Shown here: piece by piece, positions 32,418-44,570 of the stretch
How positions within the stretch are numbered: the first letter of the stretch is position 1
Layout of the letters: each line of letters starts with the position of its first letter
Assembly (NCBI GenBank): GCA_030267565.1
Contig: BRXU01000017.1
Coordinates: forward strand, 2,574,501 to 2,638,500
DNA from: Pleodorina starrii
Taxonomy: Eukaryota > Chlorophyta > Chlorophyceae > Chlamydomonadales > Volvocaceae
DNA length: 64,000 bases
Reading direction: 5' to 3'
The notes under the pieces: model-generated
The model's database searches: none
Seen by the model: only the letters and a program-made list of their open reading frames with translations
Told to the model about the DNA's origin: nothing
Made by a program: the position numbers and the translations under genes

Positions 32418-35400
32418 ATGGGTTGCTGCGGGGACGACGACTCGGACACTAAGGAGGTGCGCGAACTTGAAGCAAACAGGATGCATCCAAGTAGCATATC
32501 CTCTCGAAATGTATGCCGCATGTAACTGTGGCTTGGGAGCTGGTCTATGACTTCAAGAGCCCGAAACCAAGGGGATAGCAACCCCTGCAGGTCGTCAGTG
32601 TTTGCTTTAAGGATCTGGTCTAAGACCTAACATTGAAAGAGATACATGTTGCTTGCAGGGATTCGTGGTGAAGCGGCGATGCCGCGACGTCCTGTGCCTA
32701 CTTTTGTTCATAGCCTTTTGGGTTGGAATGTTCCTCATATGCGGATTTGCATTCAAAAATGGTAATTAAAGGGACTGTCTAGGCCTGCGTCGGGCCGACA
32801 ACGCTGGGGTAGTTGTCTGCCATGTGTCAATGCGCACTGTGTATGTCCTCGCTTTGCTGCGTCCAACAGCATCGGTTCCAGCGTCCTTGGCTTATCAAAC
32901 CATGCGCGGTTGTTGTAGGTGAACCAAACCGTATACTTTACGGCGTTGACTCTTTCGGTATGACCTGCGGGTCCAAGAACAAAATTTTCAACGTAACCTT
33001 CGACCTTACGGACTCCAAGAACATGTACTGGTTAAAGTAAGTCGCCCCTGACGCGAGTACCTACCGCTGCCCTCTACCCCACACGGTTCAGGATGCCTGA
33101 CCTTACCTCCAAACTACCCCTCGGCGCATTTCCCCCGCCGTGCAGCCCCCTTGACTTGCTCAGCGCATCGGGTGTTATCTATGCCAAGACAGTCTGCTCA
33201 GCAGGCTGCCCAGGCGTTTTGCAGCAATGCTCTGTCGACAGCCTCCCGTGCACGACCGGGAGCCAGTTCACGTAAGTTTCGGCGCGTCAGGACGCGCCCA
33301 GCGCCCAGCTATCTCCGATCGCCCGCAGTCCGACAACAGAGGCGGTCCGCAGGCCACACCACAGCTCTGTTGTGGCAGTCCGACCCTGAACCCGCATCCG
33401 ATCCACCCGGCTCGTGTTGGCAGGTGTCCATACTACCGGTTTGCAGAAGACAACCTCTACGGCCTCATGTCGGGGGTCCCCGACGCGGATATCACATACT
33501 GGGAGGACTTGGCGAGCATAAGGAACATCACGGACCCGTCGGCCATATCGTTCTTGACGGTATGCTAGGGTTTCAGCTCTCAGGTTGTGGGAAGGGGCAC
33601 GATGTCGCCTCACGCGTGCGGGGTGGTCGAACCATCTTCATCCAACGACGCCAGCGAGGGCGTGGACGGGCGACAGCTGGTCACTGTTCATTGAGCGCAT
33701 GTTGTGTTCCGGTTTAATCCCATATCCGACAATGGTCAAATGGTGTATCTGTGACGTGCATATGCCCGATACTTCAGCCCCAGCACAGCCAGCGGGCAAC
33801 GCATGCGCCTCGCGACAATGCGTGCATGGCTAACGACCAAACATGCGAACACCTGTATGGGCGTCGTGACGTCGCGCGCGCGAGCCACGTCGCGTCGGCG
33901 CGTTTCGGCCCCTTGTGCGTCCGGCTGCTGGGCAGACGGTCTGTCAGGGCCCTGCGCCTGTCGCACGAGCACCAACGCCCTCTTAACTGCGCTGTTTCCG
34001 CTATATGGCCCGCTGCAAACCCGCGGCGAATTACGCTAACCCACAGAAATTGAAAAACCTTGGTGGCGTCTTTGCCACCACGGCCAGCCAACTGGAGGCC
34101 AACTTGAGCGGCCTGTACTACCAAACGCAATCCCAGTTCCCCGGCAATGGACCGTGCTACCCCAACGTGCTTGAAACCACGCCGTTCTTTTACAGGTGAG
34201 ACTCGTTTTCGCGTCCAAACCTTGGTCCAGGGCTCCGTCTGGAGCAGGTGCTGTTGTTTGGGACTCCATCTCGGGACAGCATCGGTGTGTGGTAGTGTCG
34301 GTGTCCGGTTGCACCCCCGGGTGTCGCACGAAGCTCGCCTCAGGCTCTGGTGCTGGTTGCGCCGCTCGCGTCCCCTGGTCACTCTCCACTGTCCGTCAGC
34401 GCCCAGTGGGAACTGGCGTGCCTCTGGTGTGAGCCTAGCCCCCCAGAATGCCAAAGAGAGTGGCTGTCCAGTCACGGCAGAGCCTCGCGCCGCGACGTTC
34501 TTCGCCGACCCACATCCATGCAGATGCTTCCCGAAGTTCCCACCCAACGTCACCTCCCAAATCACGGCGACGGTGTCCGGAGCGGCCGCCAAAGCGGTAC
34601 AGAACGAGGACGTCAAAAACATGATTAAGCACTTTGACAGCGCCAGCCAGAAGTGGGCCCGCTACGTGGGGGACATCAGCCGCGGCGTGCTGGTCATCGT
34701 TATCGGTGGACTGATTGCCAGCCTGGTGCTGTCGCTGGTGAGTCTGGTTGCGCGCTGCTGTCGCTGGAATGGATGCGTGATTGAGGGCGGGGGCGTGGTT
34801 TTGGAAGGCGCACCGGATCAGGCAGATGCTGCAGGTGCGGCAGCCGCGAGCGGTTCGCAGCGTTTCTGCTGCCTCACGGGACAGCACCTCATTTAAAGGC
34901 AGTCCGACAGGGAGGCTTTGTTGGGGCGGCTGGACGGCCGCGATGCCCGTTGCCCGACAACAAGGGCCCTCATGCGGGGTCTTGCGACGAGGTGGGCGCA
35001 AAGGGCCCCACGGCCCAACCCCACGGGACTGCCGCCTGCAGGTCAGTTGCCCCTCCGTTCCCCGTGGGTAGGAGATTGGGCTCGTGGGGAAGGCTCTGGT
35101 GAGCGAGGCAGCACTCGCTCTCGCACCCCCCCATGGCCCTCATCCTTCCCCTTCCCCTTGCCCATCCCGTCTCATCCTTCTTACCCCTGCCCCTTTATTG
35201 CAGCTCTGGCTCATCATCCTGCGTTACCTGGGCGGCATCATGGTGTGGCTGGGCATTCTGTTCATCAACCTCTGCTGCATCGGCGCCTGCCTGTTCACCT
35301 GGGTCAAGGCGGGATACATCGGCAACAGCGGCGTCGGAGAGGTGCGGCCGTTGCCGCGGCGCGGCGTGCAGCACCCTTAGGCCTGCCTGCAGTCAAGGTC

Positions 35401-38400
35401 CAGAGCGCTTTTCGCCCTACCCTACCCTATCGCATCTGCGCTGCGGGCGCGCGCCCTGCAGCTCCTGTCGTCCCACGGCATGCGCCACAAACGCACGTGC
35501 GCTTGCCCGCGGGATGGGCCGTCCCGTGCCCTGTTGCCCTGTCCGGCGCGCGTTTCCCTGCGGCCGGAGGGGCAGGCCATTGCCACGCTCAGGCTGCATG
35601 GTCCGTATGGATTGCTTGAGAGTCTGATTCCCAGGTGTCACCTGCCTCAACGGATTGCCGCATTTCTTCTGCTGGTCGCCCGACCGCCTCGCAGGACATT
35701 CTGGACAAGCTGCCCGTGGAGATCAACCCGGCACAGAGCGAGCAGAAGACTTGGTTCTGGATCGCCATTGGAGCGAGCGTCGTTGCGGGCCTGGTGCTGC
35801 TCATCACGCTGCTGTGCATATCGCGCATCAAGATTGCGATCGCCTGTGTCAAGGTAAGGAGCTGCTGATGCTGCGGTGTTGCGCGCCTGGGCGCGCCCCG
35901 ATCCTGCCCTCCCTCTTTCCCTCCCTCCCTAGTCTATTTTGTTGTCCTCCCTGGCTTTCAACTGCCCAGTGAGGAGCCGCGAGCATTACCACGAGCGCAA
36001 CCCACTCGTCCGCAGTGTCTCATGTTATATAATGGAGCATATCACTCCCTAACCCCCTCCCTCCCGCCCCCTCTCGCTATCGCCGCATCGTGACAGGTGG
36101 CCAGCCAGGCTGTGGGCTCCATGCCCTCCATCATCTTCTTCCCCGTGCTGCCCTTCATCCTGGAGGTGGGCCTGGTCATCTACTGGATCGCCGTGACGGC
36201 GCTCATGTACAGCAGCGGCGACCTGACGGCCAACTGCCGCCCCAACACCACCGCCACCGACAACTTCTCCTTCTCCAAGTTCACCAACGTGTCCAACCTG
36301 GACTCCGCTGCCACCTTCAACCCGTCCGCCTCCCTGGCCGGCAGCTTCAACAACAGCGGCTACAACCTGGCGCCCAACGCCACGCTGGGCAACTGCTACA
36401 CCAACGTCACGACGTGAGTTTGCGCTGCTTGCCATCGGCCAGTCGGCCAGTCACCGTCCCCCTGACTGCGTCGCCTCCGTGCCATCGCTGCGGCCTCTTA
36501 CTTGTTCCTCCTGGCTGCGTGCATTGGAACTGCGTGCTGCCTCACTGCCGTGACGCCCCCGTTGCTCATACCGCTTGACGCCCGCGGCCGCGAGATGTGT
36601 CAACCCTGCTGTGCTGACCGGACGTGGTAGAATGGGGCCGAGGGGCGGGGTTGCGCTGCGTTCTGCGCTTTGCGTGCTGCCTCTGTGCCTCCCACCGATC
36701 CGTGTGCCTCCCACCGCTTGGGACTCTCTGGGTCGCGGGGGATGCAGGGACCAGCGCGCCTTCCTGTGCGGTCGCGATCCCAACTGCTACCTGTCGTACG
36801 ACTGGAACAACAAGCTCAAGTACGCCTTCATCTACCACTTCTTCGGTCTGCTGTGGACCAACCAGGGTGCGTGCGGAGGAAGGAGGGGGCCCCGGCTGCG
36901 GCCGCGGCCGTGCTGTTCAGCTTGACCTGTCTTGACCCTAGGTGACCTGTGTGACAACGAAGGGGACCGCCGTGCGACGGAACGCCGTGCCCAGGGGCGC
37001 TTGCGCTGCCTGCGCTTGAGTCATCGGCTCTGGCCGGTCGACCCGCTCGCACGAAGGTCGGGTCACCTGGTCCAAAATATCTCCGTGTTGGGAGACGCTG
37101 CGCAGCCAAATTACGCAGCCAAATCACGCAGCTAAATCACGCAGCTAAATCATGTCGACAGAACCAGCTGTCCGAGAAATGGTTTTGCTTCACCCGGGGA
37201 CGGGCCCGAAGGGCTTTGCCGTCTGCACACCACCCCCAGCCTTCCGAGGGACTGCAACAACAACTATAGTAACGATAACGACAACGATGGCGACTCCTGC
37301 AGCCGAAACGCCGCCCGCGGCATTGCGCCCGCCAGCTCCAGCTCGCCACCTGCCAATCCGTGCGTGCGTGTGTGTGTGTGTGCACTCCCAAATGCAGTGA
37401 TCGTGGGCTTCACCTGCGTGACCATCGCCGGCGCCATCGCGCACTTTTACTGGAGCCGCGGCGACTCGTCCAACATGCCCGCCTTCCCGGTGCTGTCCTC
37501 GCTGAAGAACACCGTCCTCTACCACATGGGCTCCATCTGCTTCGCCGCCTTCATCATCGCAGTCATCCAGCTCATCAGGTGCGTGCGGCAGCCTCCGGGC
37601 CACCGCCACCGCCACCTGTGACCGTGCTTCAACGACCGCCGCGGGTGTCCACGCAGCCTGCAGGCTTCTTCTCGCGTGCACCCCGTCCGTTCTCCCGTCC
37701 CACCATTGGACCCACTGACCCGGCCCCGTCCACCGCCGCGGGGTTCGCGCCCTCCTCGGCGTTGCCGGGTCGCGCGCCTGTGCACGCGCAGGGCGATGCT
37801 GGAATATTTGGACCGCAAGACGAAGGAGATACAGGAGCAGAACAAGGTGGCGGAGTGGGCCATGTGCTGTATCAAGTGCTGCATGTGGTGCCTGGAGCAG
37901 ATCGTCAAGTTTATAAACCGTAACGCCTACATCATGATTGCCATAAAGGGCAAGGGCTACTGCTGCTCCGCCATCCAGGCCGTCAAGCTGATCATCTCGG
38001 TGAGAGGACCGAGATGGCACGACCCGCCGGCCGCCCGTCTCGCCGCGAAAGCCGCCCCCGCGCACGTGTGCCTCGTATCTTGCCCGCTAGCGCACACAGC
38101 AAGGCCCAATTCAACGACGTGTCCCGACAATCAGGGCGCGCCGCGCATGCACGCGTTTGCATTTGCGTTGCACCAGCGCAGGCGCGCCATTTTTTGGCGG
38201 CCGTTCTCAACAACTCGCAGGCGCATAACCGCGCGAAGGCAAAGCTCGTTGTTCAGCCGCTTTGCCAACGACCAAGCCCTTCGACCTGCCCGCCCACTTG
38301 TCATCGTTTTGCTGCTCCCGCTGCCGCTGCTGCTGCTACTGCTGTTGTTACAGAACGCGCTGCGGATATCGGTGGTGAACCTGGTGGCTGATGTTCTCAT

Positions 38401-39512
38401 CTTCCTGGGCAAGGTCTCGGTCGCCGCGGCTTCAGGCGTCGTCGCGTAAGTCATCTGAGCTGGCGCACCTCCTTGCGGCTGCCCCTCACACCGCCCCTCA
38501 CACCGCCCCTCACACCACACTGCGGCGCCTACCTGGGTGCCTGCGCCCCGGCCCAATACTTGGCCACCTGCTCCGTCCTGTCCTGTCCTGTCCTGTCGCG
38601 ATCTCGCTGATGTCACCACGGCTTCACACCACTTCCGTTGGGAGCTCCCCTTGCCGAGACCGAGGAGAGCCGTATTTCCCGCCCGCCCAGCGCTTTGCGT
38701 ACCGTCCTCTCTGGCCATCACCCGTAGCCGCAACCGTACCCTCTCCCCGCCTGGTCCCTTCCCCCCCTGCGATACCCTCTTTACCATCCCCGTCTTGTAG
38801 GTACGCCATGACGGAGGCCAAGTACTACACCTCCCCGGAGGAGCACCCGGACACCTACCTGTACAGCCCCGTCCTGGTGATCGCCATCTCCGTCATTATC
38901 GCCTTCGTGGTCGCAGGTGGGTCGGGGTGGTCGTATGCTGGCATGCTGTCTCGCAGGGGCAGTATCGTGTGCATGCGTGGGCGTGGAAGGGCAAATGCGG
39001 GCCCGGGCCCGCACCCAGGGACAGTCCGGGGTCCCTCACGGCTCCTTGTTGGCACACGTGGACCGAAGGGAGGGACAGTGGGCTTCTGCTGTGTATGGCT
39101 GTCAGGGTTGCTCTGTGTGGGAGGAGAGGCGGGCCGAATGCGTCGTCTTGCAGCAAGGACGGGCTCTACAGGGATCGAATGCGCGCAGGGGGGGCGCCGC
39201 CTCCTCGCGGGAGGGAGGCGCGAGCACTGCCCCAGCCGGGGGAATCATTCGTGCACAGTCGAGCTGGCACGAGCGTCGTCCTTGCCTTGACGGTCCTGCG
39301 ATCCTGCCCGGTCTCCCTCCCCTTCCGGCCCCGAAACCACGACAGAGATCTTCTTCTCCGTGTACGAGATGGCCATAGACACGATTATCCTGGCGTTCTG
39401 CGAGGACTGTGACGCCAACGACGGCCATCCCAAGTTCGCTCCGGAGCTGCTGATGGAGGTGATGGGCGGACCCAAGGACAAGGATGAGGCCGCAAAGGCC
39501 CAGCAGGGCTGA
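32418..39512 (+). CDS. Choline-transporter-like membrane protein (CTL/SLC44 family)
   Basis: Sixteen exons give 793 residues: 32418-32456, 32659-32761, 32919-33036, 33146-33271, 33424-33559, 34047-34195, 34524-34737, 35204-35341, 35695-35853, 36097-36413, 36748-36866, 37398-37578, 37792-37999, 38354-38445, 38801-38916, 39346-39512. The N-terminus MGCCGDDD has Gly2/Cys3-4 and could be lipidated. A first span at about residues 22-45 is followed by a roughly 200-residue external loop with paired cysteines and N-glycosylation sequons, then repeated membrane spans. Family marks are RNAYIMIAIKGKGYC (643-657), the FLGKVSV span and SVYEMAIDTIILAFCEDC near the end. Family members move choline or ethanolamine, or act in lipid supply; the substrate here is unproven. 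A second sequon-rich loop lies around 410-500 (NTTATDNFSFS, NVSNL). All exon phases agree, so the model is firm although the function is by family only. Confidence 0.93.
36008..36056 (+). repeat. Intronic GGAGCATATCACTCCCT element, copy D (CTL gene intron 9)
   Basis: The copy reads CGTCCGCAGTGTCTCATG, then a TATATAAT-like stretch, then GGAGCATATCACTCCCTAAC, ending about 40 bases before the acceptor at 36096. CCTAAC matches a good branch-point consensus. Confidence 0.85.
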
Positions 39513-41701
39513 GCGGTGGCTCGCAGCTTGGGAGGCGGGCCGCTTTACGGCTGCGGCCAACGTGAGTGGCACCGCCCTTAGATGACCCGGCAGGTGCGCA
39601 GCGGGGCAACGACTGGCTGGCAGGCTGGTAGCTGAGGAGGGGTGGGGTGTGCGGGTGGAGCTTGGCGGGCGCGGCCGAGGGGAGCGGCATCGCAAAGAAG
39701 GCATGCCGCATAAGCCGTGAGCAGGCAGCGGGCCCGCCATGTGGTGCGGCCCGGCAGGTTTTGCAGCGCTGCATTTCTGCCGTGTGGCGGCTGCGAGCGA
39801 CGTTTCCGCCGCGTGACGGCTGTGAGCGTGAAGAGGAAGAGGTTTCTGGTTCGCAGTCTGAAAGGGGGAGGTGCACCGTTGCACCGTAGCGAGCAGAGCA
39901 GAGTGGCTGGGGTCGGGTCGGGTGTGATTGGAAGGGAGGTACATAAGGCCCCCCACTGCGATTTCCGCATGACGGGCGATTCTCGCATTCATTTCCTTAT
40001 CCAGACAGGGTCAGGGCGGGGTGTAGGACGACCAGGAATTGCAGGACTACAACATCCGCAACGGACATGTTCTTTTTCCGCTGACGGGCGTGTCATTACG
40101 TGCCGGTGCACAACAAAGCATCAGCGGCGCCACGCACTATTGGCTGCCCGGCTGACTCAGGCCCTGGCTTTCCGTGGGCCGGCGCCCGCATTGTGGTATG
40201 GAAAGGGTGCGTGTGGGTTTTCTCCCGTGGTCGTGGATCGATGAGTCGCCATTTTCGTGAGGCAAATGTCGTGAGCAGGTCGCGGGCTCGATGCGAGCTG
40301 AAGGTCTACCTAAATCGCCTGAGTCAAAACCCGGGTGTGGCGTGATGGGGTTTGTGTTTGACACGGCACTGCTGTACATAGAGGACTCGACTGCCAACAT
40401 TTATTAGTGCCAAGTATGTATGTGAGCATGTAAATCTTCAGCACTGGTCCGCACTGATGTCGCTCTTTTTGTTGCTGTGTTCTGGTAGACTAAGAACTGC
40501 GAGTGCAGACTGACCTGAACTGTCCTGTTTTGGACTTCTCTTTTGCGTATGATGAAGTGGCCCGCCGTTTGAGTCGGCGCTGTTGGCGGCGCGCATGGAT
40601 CATCTCTTTCCTTGGAGGGAGGGCCTGTGCTTGATGCGTGACCAGACCCAAAGGTTGAAATGTGAATGAGGCTTGACGCCCAATGTAAAGAGTGCAGGTT
40701 CGGCCCCACGGGTCCCTCGACCCCTCAGCTGCGCTCCTGCGCAGTCCAGCGGTCGGTGCCAGAGCGCTTCTGCTGGGATTCCCTTTTCGAGTGGTGCTTA
40801 TCCCGTGGTACAATGGGTGCCACGCTGCCCATGCAATAACGCACTGTGTGCAATGTGGCGTGGGCGCTGGACGGGAAGATCCAGGCCAACGCAAGACGGT
40901 CCTTGGTCGTACTCCCTCTCGCATTCCTATTAGAGTCGCACTGCAAAACTCCTAGCACCGGTGCAGCTCGTCGTTGTACCACATCGATGCCAGCAAGCTG
41001 AAACACGCAGCTGAGCAAGCAAAATAGCGGAAACGCGTTTCTGTCACGAAAGCTGTGCTAACCCACAGCGATTTCCGGCCGCACCAAGTTCGCGCGCGGT
41101 CGGCAAAACGTCCGTAATCGGCACGCTGCACCCATCGCTGCCCGGGCCCAAAGCACACACCGACATGAGGTCCCGTATGCGTCGCAACCCGCCTGACACA
41201 CGAATGCACGGAGTTGCGCGTTGCAACAACCGCCATGGCAAGTTCGTATCATTGTCATGTGGTGCGAAGTGCACACGCCCACAGGGGCCCAAGCGCCCCA
41301 CACGGCCCCACACAGCGACAGCCCGGCCTTACGCAGCGGGAGTGCGCCCGTCTGGCCAATACCCCTCGGTCCGGTCCTGACGCCTCACCCACGGGCACCA
41401 ACCACTGAAAAAGTCATTGATATGCAGTACTTCAGTCCAGACCCACCCCCCGTGCTACGCCCCGTGCTCGTTCGTTTGATGTTATTACGCACCCATTCGC
41501 TCCCAAGCGTCCACTCACTCTGTCACAGACTGCACGTCCTGCCACGCCCTGCACACAGCCGCCAAGCATCTGACCCCGACAAATAGCATTGGGAGCACGC
41601 TCCGCCCCCAGGAATACATCCTAGCCGCTCCCTATAAAGTATAAACCAAAACCAAACCGCATCCACGACGGCACTGCTGCGCTCCAAGCGGGGCTCCGGC
41701 G
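39513..41701. other. Convergent intergenic region between CTL and UBC9-like genes
   Basis: TGTAA pentamers for the CTL gene occur at 40429-40433 and 40684-40688, implying a 3' UTR of about 0.9-1.2 kb. The rest (about 40700-41700) has no exon chain I can support on either strand. No TGTAA was found on the minus strand for the UBC9-like gene. Confidence 0.4.
40429..40433 (+). terminator. Candidate polyadenylation signal of the CTL gene
   Basis: First clear TGTAA after the CTL stop, in an A/T-rich context. A second copy lies at 40684-40688. Confidence 0.5.
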
Positions 41702-44081
41702 TCACTCGTCGTCCCTGGGCGTGTACTTGGCCGTCTGCTCTTTCATGCGCTGCACGTAATCTGAAGGGCTCCGTTTCTTAAGGTGGTAGACCTGAAGGAA
41801 GCAAGGAAAAACAGGCAAGGATGGGGGCGGCAACGCGCTTGTGGATCATCGATGGGGCAGGCGAGTAGAGTCGGCGGCAGGCACGGTTGCCGTCGGGAGG
41901 AGCCCCACCACGCATGCAACCCAAATCGCCACGCACCCCCAACTAGGTGACTTCCTCAAGTGCCGAGGCTGCAAGCGCGGCTACAGCGTCGTTAGTCACG
42001 ACTGGCCTGCCTCTCGCTCTCGCCGGCGCAGGAGGGCAGCGACGCAAGCTGTGGCAGGTTATCGGAGAGATGGTGACGAGCTATCGAGTGGCTCGGACAC
42101 GTCAGCTGCGCATCAGAAGCGAAGTGCCGCAGGACCATGCGACCCGGGGGCGTCAAGAACGCTATAATCAGCATCCCGCGCCCTCCAGCGCACCGCCAAA
42201 CCCAGATCGAGAGCCGCCGCACGGCTGCGATGTGGAGCCAAACCCACATCCCAGGCGCCCACAACGCCAAGGCGAAAGCCAGGTCTGGTGCCCTCACAAT
42301 GCAGAAGCCCAAACTCAGCGCCCCCATCCCCCGCAGCCAAGCAACCGCCCTGTCCTTCCGCAACGCATACGATACGACGCAGCATTCCAAACCCGCCGAA
42401 TCCAGTGCACTGCAAGGTACGACGCACCTCCTTGTTTGCAAGGCTGCCGAAGTTTGGGTTGCTTAGCAGCTCCTGCGGCAACACAGGGCGGCTCGTCGGA
42501 AGCGACTTTGGATTTGCAGGCGGGCAGGCAGGTTGGTGCAATCGTGGAAATCAGCACAGCAGGCGCGCTTGCCCAGCCGTGTGCTGCCGGCAGCCCAGCC
42601 ATGTTGGCATCTCCAGTGCCGGCCCTGACTTTGAACAAACCTGAATTGCGACCAGAATCGTCGTGATGGTGAAGTTCGGCCGCCACGCGGATACATCTGC
42701 ACGGCGCCGTCACAGCATTTTGTTGGATGCATCACACTCTCTCCTTCGGCTTATCGCAGACCCATAACCCAATAAACGCAGCCACCGCCATCATGCCGCC
42801 GCCGCTGTGCGCATCTTACTGCAAGCACACTGAAGGCAACAGCGCTGGGACCTCGCCTACTCCTTGGGTTGACCTCCTCTTTCATGCATTCCCCTCTCAC
42901 TCCCTCCCCAGAATACTCTTTAATTACCTTAACCACCCTACCCTCCTAAACGCACCTCCCAGGTGGCCCGGAACGACCTCCTTGAGGATGGATAGGCAGA
43001 CGCCTGCACCAGCCACGAACACAGCAACACAGCGTGACGCAGTGTGACTCAGCTTTTGTGGGTCAACAGTACTTTCGGAAAGCATGCGGCGTATTTGCAG
43101 TCCAGGGTACGAGCAGTCGCCGTCAGGCATAGTCCGCCGCAGGAACATGCGTTCGGGTCGTGGCAAAAGAGACACACACACACACAGGCACACACACACG
43201 CACGACACCGAGGCGCTCGCAACCCACACGCCAATGCTTCCAACACTACACCAGCGCCCGCCCCTTGCCATTGCGCACAGCGAGCATAGCGCAAGGCACG
43301 CCTGGCAAAGATTCCCGTCACGAGACACAGCGCTTTCAAGGGCGCTATAGGCCGGCCAGTGCTGCGCACGATGATCTCAATTTCGGTCGGCCTTACCTCC
43401 GTCCGGAAACACGTTGACGTGAAAGAAACCCATCGGCATGGAGACGTACGGCGGCTTGTGTGGGTGCTCCGGAGAGAACTTGACCGTGCACGGGAAGACA
43501 CCTGGGTCATGTTGGGTCGAGTGGAGTGGGTACCACGGCCCCCAAGCATAAGCCTGGGCCCCGCATCGTGCATTCCCGCGAACCTTGTGGATTTCAAACT
43601 CACCCCCTTCGCAGACCGTGCCCTTCAGGCCCGGAACTTTGCACTCCCACACAAAGAGGTCCACGGAGCCGTCCGCACGCGTCATAGGTTTGGCCACCAT
43701 GCCCGGCTGCGAGGACAGGTACACGCATGTGGGCGTCGGCGTTGGCACGGGACAGACAGGGGGAGGGGCCATGCATGCACGGCCCCTGGGCAAGCGGCTG
43801 CTGAGACCGCTCCGCTCTGTGTCCCGCCGGTGTTCCGCCCCGCCGGCGTACTTGCACGCAGGGACGTGTGCATTCTGCATAGCTGACCAAAGTGCACCGG
43901 GTAGGCGCGTCGAACCCGTGGAACCGTTGTCACCCGGCGCTGACGGCAACGCCATGAGGTGTCACGACACTGCAGCGTCGAGAGCTTGCGACGTCAACGC
44001 AAAAAAATATGCGCTGTTGCACACCGGGTGGTCCTTCCTCCATTGCTTCCTCTCCTCTTGGAGCCTCGCCAGGGCAGCCAT
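41702..44081 (-). CDS. UBC9-like SUMO-conjugating E2 enzyme
   Basis: Seven minus-strand exons (44081-44025, 43706-43604, 43501-43397, 43003-42956, 42696-42641, 42472-42428, 41791-41702) give 167 residues. E2 enzymes of this family carry SUMO on an active-site cysteine. The start MAALARLQEERKQWRKDHP matches the SUMO-binding N-terminal helix of UBC9. VWECKVPGLKGTVCEGG, the VCLSIL active-site motif (Cys91) and AWRPNFTI are in register, with the residue spacing from EGG to the cysteine equal to that in UBC9. Differences from canonical UBC9: the conserved HPN is HVN (81-83), an insertion of about eight residues follows the active site (KEVVPGHLGDVSA), and the C-terminus (YHLKKRSPSDYVQRMKEQ) is divergent. 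It may be a paralogue with altered activity or specificity. The gene is divergent from the cyclase gene across 489 bases. Confidence 0.88.
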
Positions 44082-44570
44082 ACAGTAGCTCCCGCCAAAC
44101 GGGCAAAAAGTCCAACTGCGTCAAACCTTTCCTCCAAAAATCTCCGTAATGACGCCGACACCCGGGCTTATACGATTAGTCCAAGCGCTGGAGCGAAAAT
44201 ACTCTATGGTGTTTCGATTTTGGTTAATGGTTACAAATCCGTGGCAGCTGTTCTCTCAAGACGGATGTTGGAAAATCACAGGGTAGGTCCGGCTCAACGA
44301 TAACCCGCATCAATCTGCTCAAAGCCGAAGTCTGGAAGTCATTGGTTTTTTTTGAACGTATGGCAACCGTACGAAGGGGTGGAAAATCGTCGCATCGCTG
44401 GGTATGCCCGTGACAGCAACATTTCCTTTGTTAATTTCAGTGAATTTAGCTGTCATGTAACCATGAACTCTTATTTTAGGCGCACATGGATGAGGCAACT
44501 TAAGGAACCGCTGTCTTTGCTTGCTTGACAAGCGTGTCAGGCAGTGAAGGATAAAAATGCTCGATTAGCT
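44082..44570. promoter_or_regulatory. Divergent promoter region, UBC9-like (-) and cyclase (+)
   Basis: The two start codons are 489 bases apart on opposite strands, so both promoters and both 5' UTRs share this stretch. It is clearly A/T-richer than flanking coding DNA. I see no TATA box that I can place with confidence. Confidence 0.55.

Noticed and set aside
42113..42666. Plus-strand open frame over the UBC9-like introns
   Set aside because: It crosses UBC9-like exons 5 and 6 in antisense. Those exons are supported by E2 similarity on the minus strand.
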